64,000 nucleotides of DNA from Mucilaginibacter phyllosphaerae. Its GTDB lineage: Bacteria; Bacteroidota; Bacteroidia; Sphingobacteriales; Sphingobacteriaceae. The notes beneath the pieces were generated by a model. The model ran no database searches. It saw only the letters and a program-made list of their open reading frames with translations, and was not told the DNA's origin. The translations under genes were made by a program, and so were the position numbers. The DNA lies in contig NZ_SNQG01000003.1 in NCBI RefSeq assembly GCF_004378255.1, forward strand, positions 248,001-312,000. Reading direction: 5' to 3'. This document shows positions 8,538 to 17,089 of this stretch, in pieces. Position 1 is the first letter of the stretch. Each line of letters starts with the position of its first letter.

Positions 8538-8573
8538 CAAAAGCCTTGTACTTAATTGTGCAGGGCTTTTTTA
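8538..8573 (+). terminator. Hairpin terminator/attenuator between ahpC and ahpD
   Basis: AAAAGCC-t-TG-t-AC paired with GT-g-CA-g-GGCTTTTTT around TTAATT. It is strong enough to terminate, yet the next gene begins 17 bases later, so partial readthrough that sets the ahpC:ahpD ratio is likely. Confidence 0.65.
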
Positions 8574-8589
8574 TTAATTTATATTGATC

Positions 8590-9174
8590 ATGAGCGAAAG
8601 CACCGAAATAGTGCAGGAACTGCTGGAAGCAACAGGCCTGGACAAAACATACCGCACACTCGCCCTAACATTGTTAGAGGCCGGCGAATCGCGCTACCTG
8701 CGCGACCTTAAATTGAACTTTAACAGCACCCTAACCTCAGAGCATCTTAGTGCAAAAGAATGTGCCCTGCTGGGTTTAAGCACCGCTGTTAATAACCACA
8801 ATGCACCGCTTACTGCCTATTACACCAACCTGGCCAAGCAAAATGATGCTACAAATGCTGATGTGGCAGAAGCTGCAGGCTGTGCCTCGTTACTGGCATC
8901 AAATAATATATTTTACCGGTTCAGGCATTTTACCCAGAAGGAAAAATACACACAGATCCCTGCACGCATCCGTATGCAGCTGATGATGAAACCGGTAAGC
9001 GGTAAAGAGTTTTTTGAATTGATGAGCCTTGCTATTTCGGCAGTTAACGGTTGCGAAATGTGCGTTAATGCACACGAGGATTCGTTAATAAAATTGGGTA
9101 CCACCGAAGAGCGCATATTTGATGCGGTGAGAATAGCATCCCTGGTTACAGCTACCGGTAAAATAATTTTCTAA
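8590..9174 (+). CDS. ahpD: AhpD-like alkylhydroperoxidase / carboxymuconolactone decarboxylase family protein
   Basis: 194 residues, all helical in character. The catalytic CxxC-x3-H motif CEMCVNAHE (Cys155, Cys158, His162) is that of AhpD, which reduces AhpC with electrons from a lipoyl protein. It lies 65 bases downstream of ahpC on the same strand, so it is best read as the reductase partner rather than a decarboxylase. ATG 8590 was chosen over a TTG six bases upstream. A 177-base AT-rich stretch with an inverted repeat (9245-9257 with 9294-9305) follows before the terminator. Confidence 0.88.
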   Translation: MSESTEIVQELLEATGLDKTYRTLALTLLEAGESRYLRDLKLNFNSTLTSEHLSAKECALLGLSTAVNNHNAPLTAYYTNLAKQNDATNADVAEAAGCASLLASNNIFYRFRHFTQKEKYTQIPARIRMQLMMKPVSGKEFFELMSLAISAVNGCEMCVNAHEDSLIKLGTTEERIFDAVRIASLVTATGKIIF

Positions 9175-9350
9175 TAAAAAGAAATTATTTTCACTCTATT
9201 AAAATAATATCGAATAAAATTTGGGTTTGTTAATTTAAAACCCTTAATTTTAAGGCTTAGATTATTACGAATTCCTGTTATCAGCCTAATTTTAGCTTAA
9301 AATTACCAGAGCCAGGAAGGAATACAAATTTAATTGTTGATTTTTTGGAG

Positions 9351-9390
9351 AAGCCATTCCGTTCGTAAGAACAGAATGGCTTTGTTTTTT
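9351..9390 (+). terminator. Terminator downstream of ahpD
   Basis: GCCATTC-c-GTTC / GAAC-a-GAATGGC hairpin with a GTAA loop, then TTTGTTTTTT on the plus strand. Its T run overlaps the stop codon of the convergent emrB-type gene. Confidence 0.7.
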
Positions 9391-10930
9391 AGTGGGCATC
9401 GGTAACAGCCTTTAGCTTTTTAAATGGCTGCAGGTATAATAACGGTATTGAAAATAGCATCACTAAACCAGAGATCCAGTAGGCATCGTCATAAGTCAGC
9501 AACATGGTTTGGCGGATAACCGTACCTTCAATAGCCGCATAGGCCATGTGGGTAGCATCTATTACAGATTTGCCCTGTGCCATAAAGCCATGTATGTATT
9601 GGTTAAGCCGATCGGTAAAGGCCGTATTATAAGGGTTTACATGTTCAATCAGGGTACTTCTGTGGAAACCCTGGCGAATGTGTATAATGGTTGTTAAAGC
9701 CGCGATACCAAACGATCCGCCCAATTGGCGCATCATATTGTTTAAGCCCGATCCCTGCCCAATTTCCGGCCCTTTAAGATCAGCCATGGCCAGGGTGGTT
9801 AAAGGCACAAATAATAAGGCCATACCTACACCGCGTATCAGCAAAGGCACTAATACGTCTTTTTCGCCGGTTGCCAGTGTAGAGTTACTCAGCATCCAGG
9901 TAAATACAAAAAACAAAAACATGCCCGCGGTAGCCATAAATTGTGCAGGCACACCTTTATTAAGCATTTTACCAATAAATGGCATCATTAAAATTGTACA
10001 AACCCCACCGGGGAACAGCAGTTCACCCGTTTGCTGTGCATTAAAGCCCAGCAAATTCTGGCAAAACACCGGGAACACAAACACCGAACCGTACAACCCA
10101 AACCCAAGAATAAAAGATGTAAACATACCTACCGAAAAACTACGGTGCCGCATAATGGCAAAGTTCACTATCGGGTGGTCTGTACTTAGCTCTCGCCATA
10201 TAAACAGCAGGGTACCAATAACTGCAGTAACGGTTAATACAATAATATAAGTTTTAGCAAACCAGTCTTCAGATTCTCCTTTTTCCAGGATAGTTTGTAA
10301 GCTGCCTACAGCAATTGCCAGCAGGGCTATACCCCACCAGTCAATAGGTTTCTTTTCTTCCTTGGGTGTTTCTCTAATGAACGTATAGGTAAGAAATGCT
10401 GCTAAAGCGCCTACCGGGATGTTTACATAAAAGATCCATGGCCACGAGAAATTTTCGGTTATCCAGCCGCCAATGGTTGGGCCTACAGTTGGGCCTACTA
10501 CCGCGCCTAAGCCAAATAAGGCTGTAGCGGTACCAATCTGTTCGCGGGGCCAGGTTTCCAGCAGTATAGTTTGCCCGGTAGATATTAAGCCGCCCCCCGC
10601 AATCCCCTGTATAATGCGAAATACAACCAATTCATCAAGCGAGTTTGCATTACCGCATAAAAAGGATGCAATGGTAAATACAATAATAGAGGTAAGGAAA
10701 TAATTTTTACGACCGAAGCGCCCGCCCAGCCAGCCAGACATAGGCAGGATGATAACGTTTGCTACGGCATAGCCGGTAACTACCCAGGCAACATCCTCAA
10801 GGGTTGCGCCCAGGTTACCCTGTATATGCGGGATAGCTACGTTTACGATGGTGGTATCAATCAGCTCAAGCAATGATGCCATGATCACCGTAATTGTGAT
10901 AATCCATTTTTTAAAGCCAGTTTCAGCCAT
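9389..10930 (-). CDS. emrB: Major facilitator drug:proton antiporter, EmrB/QacA (DHA2) family
   Basis: Inner-membrane pump of a tripartite efflux system; 513 residues with about 14 membrane segments, as expected for DHA2. The first helix carries ELIDTTIVNVAIPHIQ (motif D1), loop 2-3 has GWLGGRFGRKN (motif A), and helix 5 has the antiporter signature GLGAVVGPTVGPTIGGW (motif C). It is the last gene of the TetR-TolC-EmrA-EmrB operon, 5 bases after the membrane-fusion gene. Likely substrates are hydrophobic drugs; they cannot be read from sequence. Confidence 0.94.
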   Translation of the reverse strand: MAETGFKKWIITITVIMASLLELIDTTIVNVAIPHIQGNLGATLEDVAWVVTGYAVANVIILPMSGWLGGRFGRKNYFLTSIIVFTIASFLCGNANSLDELVVFRIIQGIAGGGLISTGQTILLETWPREQIGTATALFGLGAVVGPTVGPTIGGWITENFSWPWIFYVNIPVGALAAFLTYTFIRETPKEEKKPIDWWGIALLAIAVGSLQTILEKGESEDWFAKTYIIVLTVTAVIGTLLFIWRELSTDHPIVNFAIMRHRSFSVGMFTSFILGFGLYGSVFVFPVFCQNLLGFNAQQTGELLFPGGVCTILMMPFIGKMLNKGVPAQFMATAGMFLFFVFTWMLSNSTLATGEKDVLVPLLIRGVGMALLFVPLTTLAMADLKGPEIGQGSGLNNMMRQLGGSFGIAALTTIIHIRQGFHRSTLIEHVNPYNTAFTDRLNQYIHGFMAQGKSVIDATHMAYAAIEGTVIRQTMLLTYDDAYWISGLVMLFSIPLLYLQPFKKLKAVTDAH

Positions 10931-10935
10931 TTTAT

Positions 10936-11991
10936 TTAGTCTTTAGTAATTACCGAAACATCTACGCTCATACCGGGGCGCAGTTTCGCTATGTCTTCTT
11001 TGCTGCCGGTTAATTTTATCTTAACAGGCACACGTTGTACAACCTTTACAAAGTTACCGGTAGCATTATCCGGTGGCAATAAAGAGAATTTAGCGCCTGT
11101 AGCAGGCGAAAAATTATATACCGTGCCTTCAACCTTAAGATCCGGGTAAGCATCAACTTTAAGATCAACCTTCAGCCCGTTCTTAATTTTATCTAACTGG
11201 GTTTCTTTAAAGTTTGCCGTTACAAACAAGCTGTTGTCATTCACTACAGAAAACAATGTTTGCCCGGCCTGTACCAGCTGGCCTACCTGCACATTCTTTT
11301 TTGCAGCCAAACCGCTTGCCGGCGATTTAATGTTGGTGTAGGATAATTGCAATTTGGCATAATCAATATCAACCTGCCTTTGGCTTACACCGGTATTGGT
11401 AACCTTTAATTGGCTGCGGCTGGTAGCTACCTGCTCTAAAGCGGCCTTATACTTGTCGCGGGATGCGTTATAGTTTGCCTGCGCCACTTCCAGGTCGGCT
11501 TTGGCCTGGTCAAACTGCTGGCGGGTGATAGATCCATCCTGAACCAGGTTAGCGTAACGGTCGTAATCCTTGCGTACTTTATCTAAACGTGCTTTTGCAG
11601 ATGTTACATCGGCCTTAGCACTTGATGAATTTGCCGCAGTAGTAGAGATCTGCGATTCGCCAACATTAATACCGGCGCTTGCACCAACCTGCGCCGCCTG
11701 GGCCTGCTCTAACTTAACCTGGTAATCGCGCGGGTCTATCTTAACCAGCAATTGTCCTTTGTTAACATGTGTGTTCTCTTCAAACATAATACTGTCAACA
11801 TAGCCGCCAACCCGTGCCACCACGGGGCTTATATCGCCATCAATCTGCGCATCGTCGGTATCAACGTGTTTGCTGAAGTATATATATTCCTTTACACCAA
11901 ATATGATCCCTGCTAAAAGAACCACTCCCAGGATAATAGGGAGTACCTTGTTTTTCTTTTTAGGTTCTGTTTCTTGTGTTTCCTTTGCCAT
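10936..11991 (-). CDS. emrA: Membrane-fusion (periplasmic adaptor) protein, EmrA/HlyD family
   Basis: 351 residues: cytoplasmic Lys-rich tail, one membrane helix (about 15-38), a barrel-sandwich/lipoyl half (VVARVGGYVDSIMFEENTHV), a long coiled-coil hairpin (about 85-205, Ala/Gln/Lys-rich), the second lipoyl half, and a beta-barrel domain ending LRPGMSVDVSV. It links the EmrB pump to the TolC-type outer-membrane channel. It lies 17 bases after tolC and 5 bases before emrB. Confidence 0.94.
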   Translation of the reverse strand: MAKETQETEPKKKNKVLPIILGVVLLAGIIFGVKEYIYFSKHVDTDDAQIDGDISPVVARVGGYVDSIMFEENTHVNKGQLLVKIDPRDYQVKLEQAQAAQVGASAGINVGESQISTTAANSSSAKADVTSAKARLDKVRKDYDRYANLVQDGSITRQQFDQAKADLEVAQANYNASRDKYKAALEQVATSRSQLKVTNTGVSQRQVDIDYAKLQLSYTNIKSPASGLAAKKNVQVGQLVQAGQTLFSVVNDNSLFVTANFKETQLDKIKNGLKVDLKVDAYPDLKVEGTVYNFSPATGAKFSLLPPDNATGNFVKVVQRVPVKIKLTGSKEDIAKLRPGMSVDVSVITKD

Positions 11992-12008
11992 CGCTTTATG
12001 TATTGTAA

Positions 12009-13379
12009 TTATTTGTTAAGTTTTCCTGTTGATTTTAATAAAGTATAGTATGCCAAACCTGCATCGGCCTTAGCCAGTTCCAGGTTAATTTCGGCCTGGT
12101 AAAGCAAGGTTTGCGCATCGGCACGGTCTGTAGCCGATGAAATATTGCTGCGGTATTTAGATTCCAGTATCCGGTTGTTCTCCAGTGCCTGGTTAATTGA
12201 GGTTTGCAGCAGTGCAATCTTATCCAAAGCCATTTTGTAATTCTGATAACTTTGGTTAACCTCATTTTTTACATTATCCATGGTGATGCCGCGGTTTATT
12301 ACCACTTCCTCACGCTGTAATTTAGCTTCGTTAACTTTGTTTTTATTAGTCCAAAGGCTGCCAAAATCCCAGCCTAAAGTTAAGCCTACAGATATTGGGG
12401 TAATGTAATTACCGCTTTTGGGCAATGGGTTTGCAGATACCCCTACATAGTAGGCGCTGCCCGATGCCGAAAGCGTGGGGGTAGTATTTGCTTTAATGCT
12501 TTTTATGTTAATATCGGCAACCTGTGTGCGTAAATCTGCCTGTTTAAACTCGGGGCGGTTGGTCATGGCCGAATCTAAATAAGATGCTAAAGGCATAGCA
12601 GCCCTGTCGGCTTCTGTTATCTGTGCGATATTCAGTTCGGTACCTTCGGGCAAGCCCAATAAAATATTCATGTTGTAGTTAATGATCCGGCGGTTGTTTT
12701 CCAGATCAATACCATTCAGCTCGATGTTTGAGCGCTGTAACTGAAAACGCAATACATCATTTTTAGTAACCAGGCCCTGTTCAAAAAAGCGTTGCGATTG
12801 TTTGATCTGGGCATCAATGGTTGCTAAATTTTGCTGAACCACCTTTTTGCTTTGCAGTACCTTATACAGGTTATAATAAGCGTTAATAATGCTGTAAGCT
12901 ATCTGGTCCTTATCGTTAACGGCGTCTAAACGGGCAACCTCGGTTAATAATGTGGTCGATTCGCGGGCATATTTTAACTTATTACCTGCAAAAATTACCT
13001 GGTTTAAAGATAGTGTACCTAAATAAGCGTTTGCACTGGTGGGCAACCTCAGGCTTTCTTCGCCAAAATTTAATTTGTTGGCGGGTATCTGCGCACGATT
13101 ATAACCAAAGCTGGCACTGCCTGTAGGCAACGACCGGTCTTTTGCCTGCTCGTATTGAGATACGGCCTGGTCGATGCGAGATTGCGAAAGCTTGAGTACT
13201 TTACTGTTGTCTATCCCCAGTTTAAGGGCTTCTTCAAGCGTAAGGGTACGGTCCTGTGCGGCGGCGGGGTTAGTAAACAGCAAAGCTATAATTAACATAG
13301 CCGTACCGCCCGCGGCTTTTAGGGCCTTGTTGATGAGTGAAGGTTTCAATGGTTTATAAGTTATTGTTGTCATTTTCAT
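12009..13379 (-). CDS. TolC-family outer-membrane efflux channel
   Basis: 456 residues. An N-terminal signal segment (hydrophobic about 20-38, ending PAAAQ) leads to the mature start DRTLTLEEALKLGIDNS, the classic TolC/OEP opening. Two long helical repeats follow, each with Ala/Gln/Asn-rich heptads. It forms the trimeric exit duct for the EmrAB pump encoded downstream. The first 26 bases overlap the end of the TetR gene, which points to translational coupling; Met3 (13373) is an alternative start. Confidence 0.93.
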   Translation of the reverse strand: MKMTTITYKPLKPSLINKALKAAGGTAMLIIALLFTNPAAAQDRTLTLEEALKLGIDNSKVLKLSQSRIDQAVSQYEQAKDRSLPTGSASFGYNRAQIPANKLNFGEESLRLPTSANAYLGTLSLNQVIFAGNKLKYARESTTLLTEVARLDAVNDKDQIAYSIINAYYNLYKVLQSKKVVQQNLATIDAQIKQSQRFFEQGLVTKNDVLRFQLQRSNIELNGIDLENNRRIINYNMNILLGLPEGTELNIAQITEADRAAMPLASYLDSAMTNRPEFKQADLRTQVADINIKSIKANTTPTLSASGSAYYVGVSANPLPKSGNYITPISVGLTLGWDFGSLWTNKNKVNEAKLQREEVVINRGITMDNVKNEVNQSYQNYKMALDKIALLQTSINQALENNRILESKYRSNISSATDRADAQTLLYQAEINLELAKADAGLAYYTLLKSTGKLNK

Positions 13380-14004
13380 TCTGTAAGTAAGCTTTTAACA
13401 GTGTTTTCATATATTTTTTAAACCGTGGTTTAAGCAGGTCATTCTGTACACCGGCGTCCAGCACATCAAAACCAAGCACCTTTGATGAAATATGCGGTGT
13501 ATTTACGATGTAGTTTTTTGTGCCAAAAATGGTGGCGACTAAAAGCTGCTGATCGGCATCCTTGTTAAAGTCACCCTTTTTAATACCCTCGGCTATAATG
13601 TTTTGAAAAACCGTCACGTTTTTCATGATAATATCGGTGATCTGGTCGGTAAGATCTGTTTTTTTAGATTTAGAGATCTCGCGGTTAAGCATAATGTGGA
13701 AGCAATTGTTGGTTACTACCTTATCTATATAACTATCAAGATATTTATCCAGTTTTTCCCAGGAATTAATGCTTTCATCATTACCTATACTAAGCAATAC
13801 ATTTTGGAAACTGGTGATCCTGCGATCAAATATGGCCAGGAAAACACCTTCTTTTGATCCGAAATAATAATTGAGCATAGCCATGTTTACACCGGCTTCA
13901 CCAGATATCATACGGGTTGATGCCCCGTCGTACCCGTGTTCTGCAAATACACGCTCGGCAACATCAAGTATGTGATCTTTTTTATCAGTTTTATCCTTTT
14001 CCAT
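13354..14004 (-). CDS. TetR/AcrR-family repressor of the efflux operon
   Basis: 216 residues. The N-terminal TetR DNA-binding domain (about 8-55) reads DHILDVAERVFAEHGYDGAS...NYYFGSKEG; the rest is a divergent helical ligand domain. It is the first gene of the operon and overlaps tolC by 26 bases. A perfect 18-bp palindrome covers the promoter 22 bases upstream of its start, so it probably represses itself together with the pump and is released by a pump substrate. Confidence 0.93.
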   Translation of the reverse strand: MEKDKTDKKDHILDVAERVFAEHGYDGASTRMISGEAGVNMAMLNYYFGSKEGVFLAIFDRRITSFQNVLLSIGNDESINSWEKLDKYLDSYIDKVVTNNCFHIMLNREISKSKKTDLTDQITDIIMKNVTVFQNIIAEGIKKGDFNKDADQQLLVATIFGTKNYIVNTPHISSKVLGFDVLDAGVQNDLLKPRFKKYMKTLLKAYLQNENDNNNL

Positions 14005-14020
14005 TTTCTTTTTAACGGCA

Positions 14021-14044
14021 CAAAATTAATCAAACGATTGATTA
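14021..14044 (-). promoter_or_regulatory. Promoter -7 element overlapped by a TetR-type operator palindrome
   Basis: On the minus strand TAATTTTG (14021-14028) matches the -7 consensus. It overlaps the perfect inverted repeat TAATCAA-ACGA-TTGATTA at 14027-14044. The overlap fits repression by blocking RNA polymerase; that the local TetR protein binds it is inferred from position. Confidence 0.65.
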
Positions 14045-14159
14045 ATGTAAATATCAATTTATCATATTTATGTAATCGTTTTACAGGTAATTCAAAAAAT
14101 CAATCCGATAATTAATTGGGCGGGCTATATCTTATCACGCAATAATTATCATACCAATT

Positions 14160-14190
14160 ATTGCATCGGGGTTAGTTTAAGATATATTTG
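14160..14190 (+). promoter_or_regulatory. Promoter of the PIG-L gene, probably giving a leaderless mRNA
   Basis: ATTG at 14160-14163 and TATATTTG at 14183-14190 are 19 bases apart, the preferred spacing. The ATG begins only 4 bases after the -7 element, so transcription would start at or next to the start codon. Confidence 0.6.
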
Positions 14191-14194
14191 TTTT

Positions 14195-16708
14195 ATGAAG
14201 CGTTTTCTACCTGTACTCATTGCCCTGTTATCAGTTTGTTCATCCGGATATCCACAAGCATCGCCACCGGCAGATATAGGCAGCATACAGCAAAATCTAA
14301 AAAAGCTGAATGTGCTTGGAAGCGTGCTGTACATTGCAGCCCACCCAGATGATGAAAATACCCGTTTACTGGGCTATCTGGCGCAAGAAAAGCATTATCG
14401 CACCGGCTACCTGTCGCTTACCCGCGGCGATGGCGGGCAAAACCTGATCGGCACCGAGCAGGGCGAACTTTTAGGTTTGATACGCACACAGGAACTTTTG
14501 GCAGCACGCAGGTTAGATGGTGCAGAGCAATTTTTTAGCCGTGCCAATGATTTTGGTTTTTCGAAGAATCCCGAAGAAACCCTGAAGTTTTGGGATAAGG
14601 ATAAAGTGCTGGGCGATATGGTTTGGGTGATCCGCAACTTCAGGCCCGATGTAATGATCTGCCGTTTCCCTACTACAGGCGAGGGCGGGCATGGTAACCA
14701 CACCGCATCAGCCATATTAGCGCAAGAAGCTTTCAGCGCAGCTGCCGACCCTAAGCGCTATCCGCAACAGTTAAAGTATGTAAGCGTGTGGCAAGCCAAA
14801 CGCCTGCTTTGGAACACCTTTAGTTTCGGGTCTGTAAATACTACATCGCCAGATCAGTTTAAGATAAATGTTGGCGGTTACAACCCGTTATTAGGCAAAA
14901 GTTACGGAGAAATAGCTGCCGAAAGCCGCAGCAACCATAAATCGCAGGGGTTTGGTTCGGCAAGGCAGCGGGGAGATGCCTTTGAGTTTTTTAAGACCAT
15001 TTTAGGCGATGCCCCCAAAGCCGACCTAATGGACGGCGTAGATGTTAGCTGGAACAGAACGCCGTTTGGCGCCCCGATAGCCGTACAAATTGAAAAGATA
15101 ACCAAAGCCTTTAACAGCGATGCGCCGCAGGCATCGGTACCGGCTTTAGTGGCTTTGCTGGGCGATGTAAACCAAACTGTTGCAACTAACAAAGCCTTCC
15201 AAACCGTTAGATTAACGGAGGGTGCTAATACTGCTTATGACTATTGGCATAAACAAAAAACAAAGGAGTTAAAAGAATTGATAGCGCAATGCGCAGGCTT
15301 ATGGTTTGAGGCTTATGCTGATGAGCCTGCCTACGCTTTGGGCGATGTGATAAAGATCCGCGCGCAAATTATAAAACAAAGTGATGCTGCCGTAAATTTT
15401 GGAGGTGTTAGTATCGTAGAAGGAGGAATTGCAGGTACTAATACGCCACTCGCCCAAAATCAGCTTCAAACATTTAACCTTACTTTAAAGGCAGAAAAAT
15501 TATCCCAACCTTACTGGCTGGAATCGCCTCATGGCATAGGCAGCTATACGATTAATGATGATCTTAAAGTGGGCAATCCCGAGAATCCGGATGCGCCTGC
15601 GGTTATCTTTTTATTTAATATTAACGGCAAACCAATTGAGTTTGATCGTACCGTTCAGTTCAAATATGTAGACCCTGCCCGCGGCGAGATCTACCAGCCG
15701 TTAGCGATAGCGCCCCCGGTAACCGCCAACATTGCCGAACATGTTTACGCTTTTAACAATACACAACCGCAAACGGTACAGGTAAAACTGAAAAGCTTTA
15801 CCAATGCAAGCGGCAGCATCAGCCTAAAACCTTTGGCGGATTGGCAGATCAGCCCGGCTAAAGTTGATTTTGACGGCAAAAATAAAGGCGATGAATGGAT
15901 AGTGAATTTTAACGTATCGCCTGCAAATACTAAAACCAGCACTGCTGTTTTGCAGGCAAATATTACCGCCAATGGCAAAACATTTGCACAGGGGTTACTG
16001 GATATAAGGTACAACCATGTGCCCGCAATCACCATTTTTCCACCTGCTGAGGCAAAACTTGTAAATATCGACCTGAAAACTGCCGGTAAAAAAATCGGTT
16101 ACATAGCCGGGGCCGGCGACCTGATACCCGAATCTTTACGCGAGATAGGATACGAGGTGCACCTGCTAACCGAAAGCGAGGTCATCAATAGCAACCTGGC
16201 TGTTTATGATGCCATTATAACCGGCGTACGTGCTTATAATGTAAACGAACGGCTGGCTTACGAGCAACCCAAGTTAATGGAGTATGTAAAAAATGGCGGT
16301 AACCTGCTGGTGCAATACAATAACAACAATGGTTTGGTTACGCGTAATATTGGCCCCTACCCTTTTACGGTGGTTAACCAGCGCGTTACCGAAGAGGATG
16401 CCAGGGTGACATTTTCAGACCCCTCCAGCCCGGTGCTTAACTATCCCAACAAAATAACCGATGCGGATTTTAATGGCTGGATCCAGGAACGCGGGTTATA
16501 TTTTGTAGATAATATAGATAGCCGGTACAATACCCCCCTGCAAATGAATGATACCAGCATGGCGCCAAATAAAGGAGCGTTGATTGTAACAAATTATGGT
16601 AAAGGGCGTTTTGTGTACACATCGTTTGCATTCTTCAGAGAACTGCCTGCGGGTGTGCCGGGCGCATATCGCCTGTTTGTTAATTTGTTGAGCAAGCCAA
16701 AAAACTGA
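14195..16708 (+). CDS. Exported PIG-L (LmbE-like) family deacetylase, large form
   Basis: 837 residues. A signal peptide (about 1-21, MKRFLPVLIALLSVCSSGYP) is followed by a PIG-L domain (about 42-270) with the zinc motif AHPDDE (His50, Asp52, Asp53) and GGHGNHTAS (His166, His169), which removes N-acetyl groups from sugars in the family. The large remainder contains beta-rich segments and a Rossmann-like glutamine-amidotransferase-type C-terminal part (about 620-830). The extended form is common in Bacteroidetes but its substrate is unknown; periplasmic glycan deacetylation is a reasonable guess. The start is required by the signal peptide. Confidence 0.85.
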   Translation: MKRFLPVLIALLSVCSSGYPQASPPADIGSIQQNLKKLNVLGSVLYIAAHPDDENTRLLGYLAQEKHYRTGYLSLTRGDGGQNLIGTEQGELLGLIRTQELLAARRLDGAEQFFSRANDFGFSKNPEETLKFWDKDKVLGDMVWVIRNFRPDVMICRFPTTGEGGHGNHTASAILAQEAFSAAADPKRYPQQLKYVSVWQAKRLLWNTFSFGSVNTTSPDQFKINVGGYNPLLGKSYGEIAAESRSNHKSQGFGSARQRGDAFEFFKTILGDAPKADLMDGVDVSWNRTPFGAPIAVQIEKITKAFNSDAPQASVPALVALLGDVNQTVATNKAFQTVRLTEGANTAYDYWHKQKTKELKELIAQCAGLWFEAYADEPAYALGDVIKIRAQIIKQSDAAVNFGGVSIVEGGIAGTNTPLAQNQLQTFNLTLKAEKLSQPYWLESPHGIGSYTINDDLKVGNPENPDAPAVIFLFNINGKPIEFDRTVQFKYVDPARGEIYQPLAIAPPVTANIAEHVYAFNNTQPQTVQVKLKSFTNASGSISLKPLADWQISPAKVDFDGKNKGDEWIVNFNVSPANTKTSTAVLQANITANGKTFAQGLLDIRYNHVPAITIFPPAEAKLVNIDLKTAGKKIGYIAGAGDLIPESLREIGYEVHLLTESEVINSNLAVYDAIITGVRAYNVNERLAYEQPKLMEYVKNGGNLLVQYNNNNGLVTRNIGPYPFTVVNQRVTEEDARVTFSDPSSPVLNYPNKITDADFNGWIQERGLYFVDNIDSRYNTPLQMNDTSMAPNKGALIVTNYGKGRFVYTSFAFFRELPAGVPGAYRLFVNLLSKPKN

Positions 16709-16740
16709 TAATTCAATTAGGCATCAATGGTTTAATAACA

Positions 16741-16748
16741 TAAATTTG
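16741..16748 (+). promoter_or_regulatory. -7 element for the small-protein/symporter operon
   Basis: TAAATTTG matches TAnnTTTG exactly, 26 bases before the ATG at 16774. The -33 region is weak. Confidence 0.45.
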
Positions 16749-16773
16749 CAACAGAAAATTTAACATATACACT

Positions 16774-16974
16774 ATGTCACATCATCATCACCCGCACCAC
16801 GAAGAAGAAAAAAACTACGATTACATATTTTATCTTGTTGCTTTACTTACAGGTATGTTTGTAGGTGCAATTGTTGAAAGAGGCCTTATCTGGATCCCGG
16901 TAGGTGGTGTGCTGGGTTTATTAAGCGCAGCCCTGTTTATCAAATTCCTGGTGAAAGGCCGTGAAGAGGTCTGA
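16774..16974 (+). CDS. Small membrane protein with a natural histidine-rich N-terminus
   Basis: 66 residues. The N-terminus MSHHHHPHHEEE has six histidines and three glutamates in the first twelve residues and could bind a metal ion. Two hydrophobic segments (about 18-36 and 40-59) follow, joined by a Gly-rich turn. It is first in a run of overlapping genes: its last 14 bases overlap the 42-residue protein, which in turn overlaps the symporter. I do not recognise the family; the context suggests an accessory of the transporter. Confidence 0.75.
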   Translation: MSHHHHPHHEEEKNYDYIFYLVALLTGMFVGAIVERGLIWIPVGGVLGLLSAALFIKFLVKGREEV

Positions 16975-17089
16975 TCATACCGACCTCCCTTCTTTTATAA
17001 AAAACTGGAACCAGTTTTACGGTATCGTTATCGTATGGCTGGTTTTTTTAATTCTTGTATTTTGGCTCATCACTAAATTTTTTGAATGA
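16961..17089 (+). CDS. 42-residue single-pass membrane peptide coupled to the symporter
   Basis: Begins with GTG at 16961 inside the end of the preceding gene and stops at TGA 17087-17089, sharing ATGA with the symporter start. GTG is the only possible initiator because an in-frame stop lies six bases upstream and no internal ATG exists. The product has a polar N-terminus (KRSDHTDLPSFIKNWNQFYG) and one membrane helix of about 20 residues rich in Val, Leu, Phe and Trp. Overlaps on both sides argue for a translated, coupled gene. Function unknown; a small transporter subunit is the simplest idea. Confidence 0.7.
   Translation: MKRSDHTDLPSFIKNWNQFYGIVIVWLVFLILVFWLITKFFE

Noticed and set aside
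9678..10250. 190-codon plus-strand frame opposite emrB.
   Set aside because: Antisense shadow of a membrane protein gene; no start signal.
16774..16809. MSHHHHPHHEEE looked like an artificial His-tag or vector contamination.
   Set aside because: The gene continues as a normal membrane protein with local base composition, overlaps native genes and has a phylum-type promoter.
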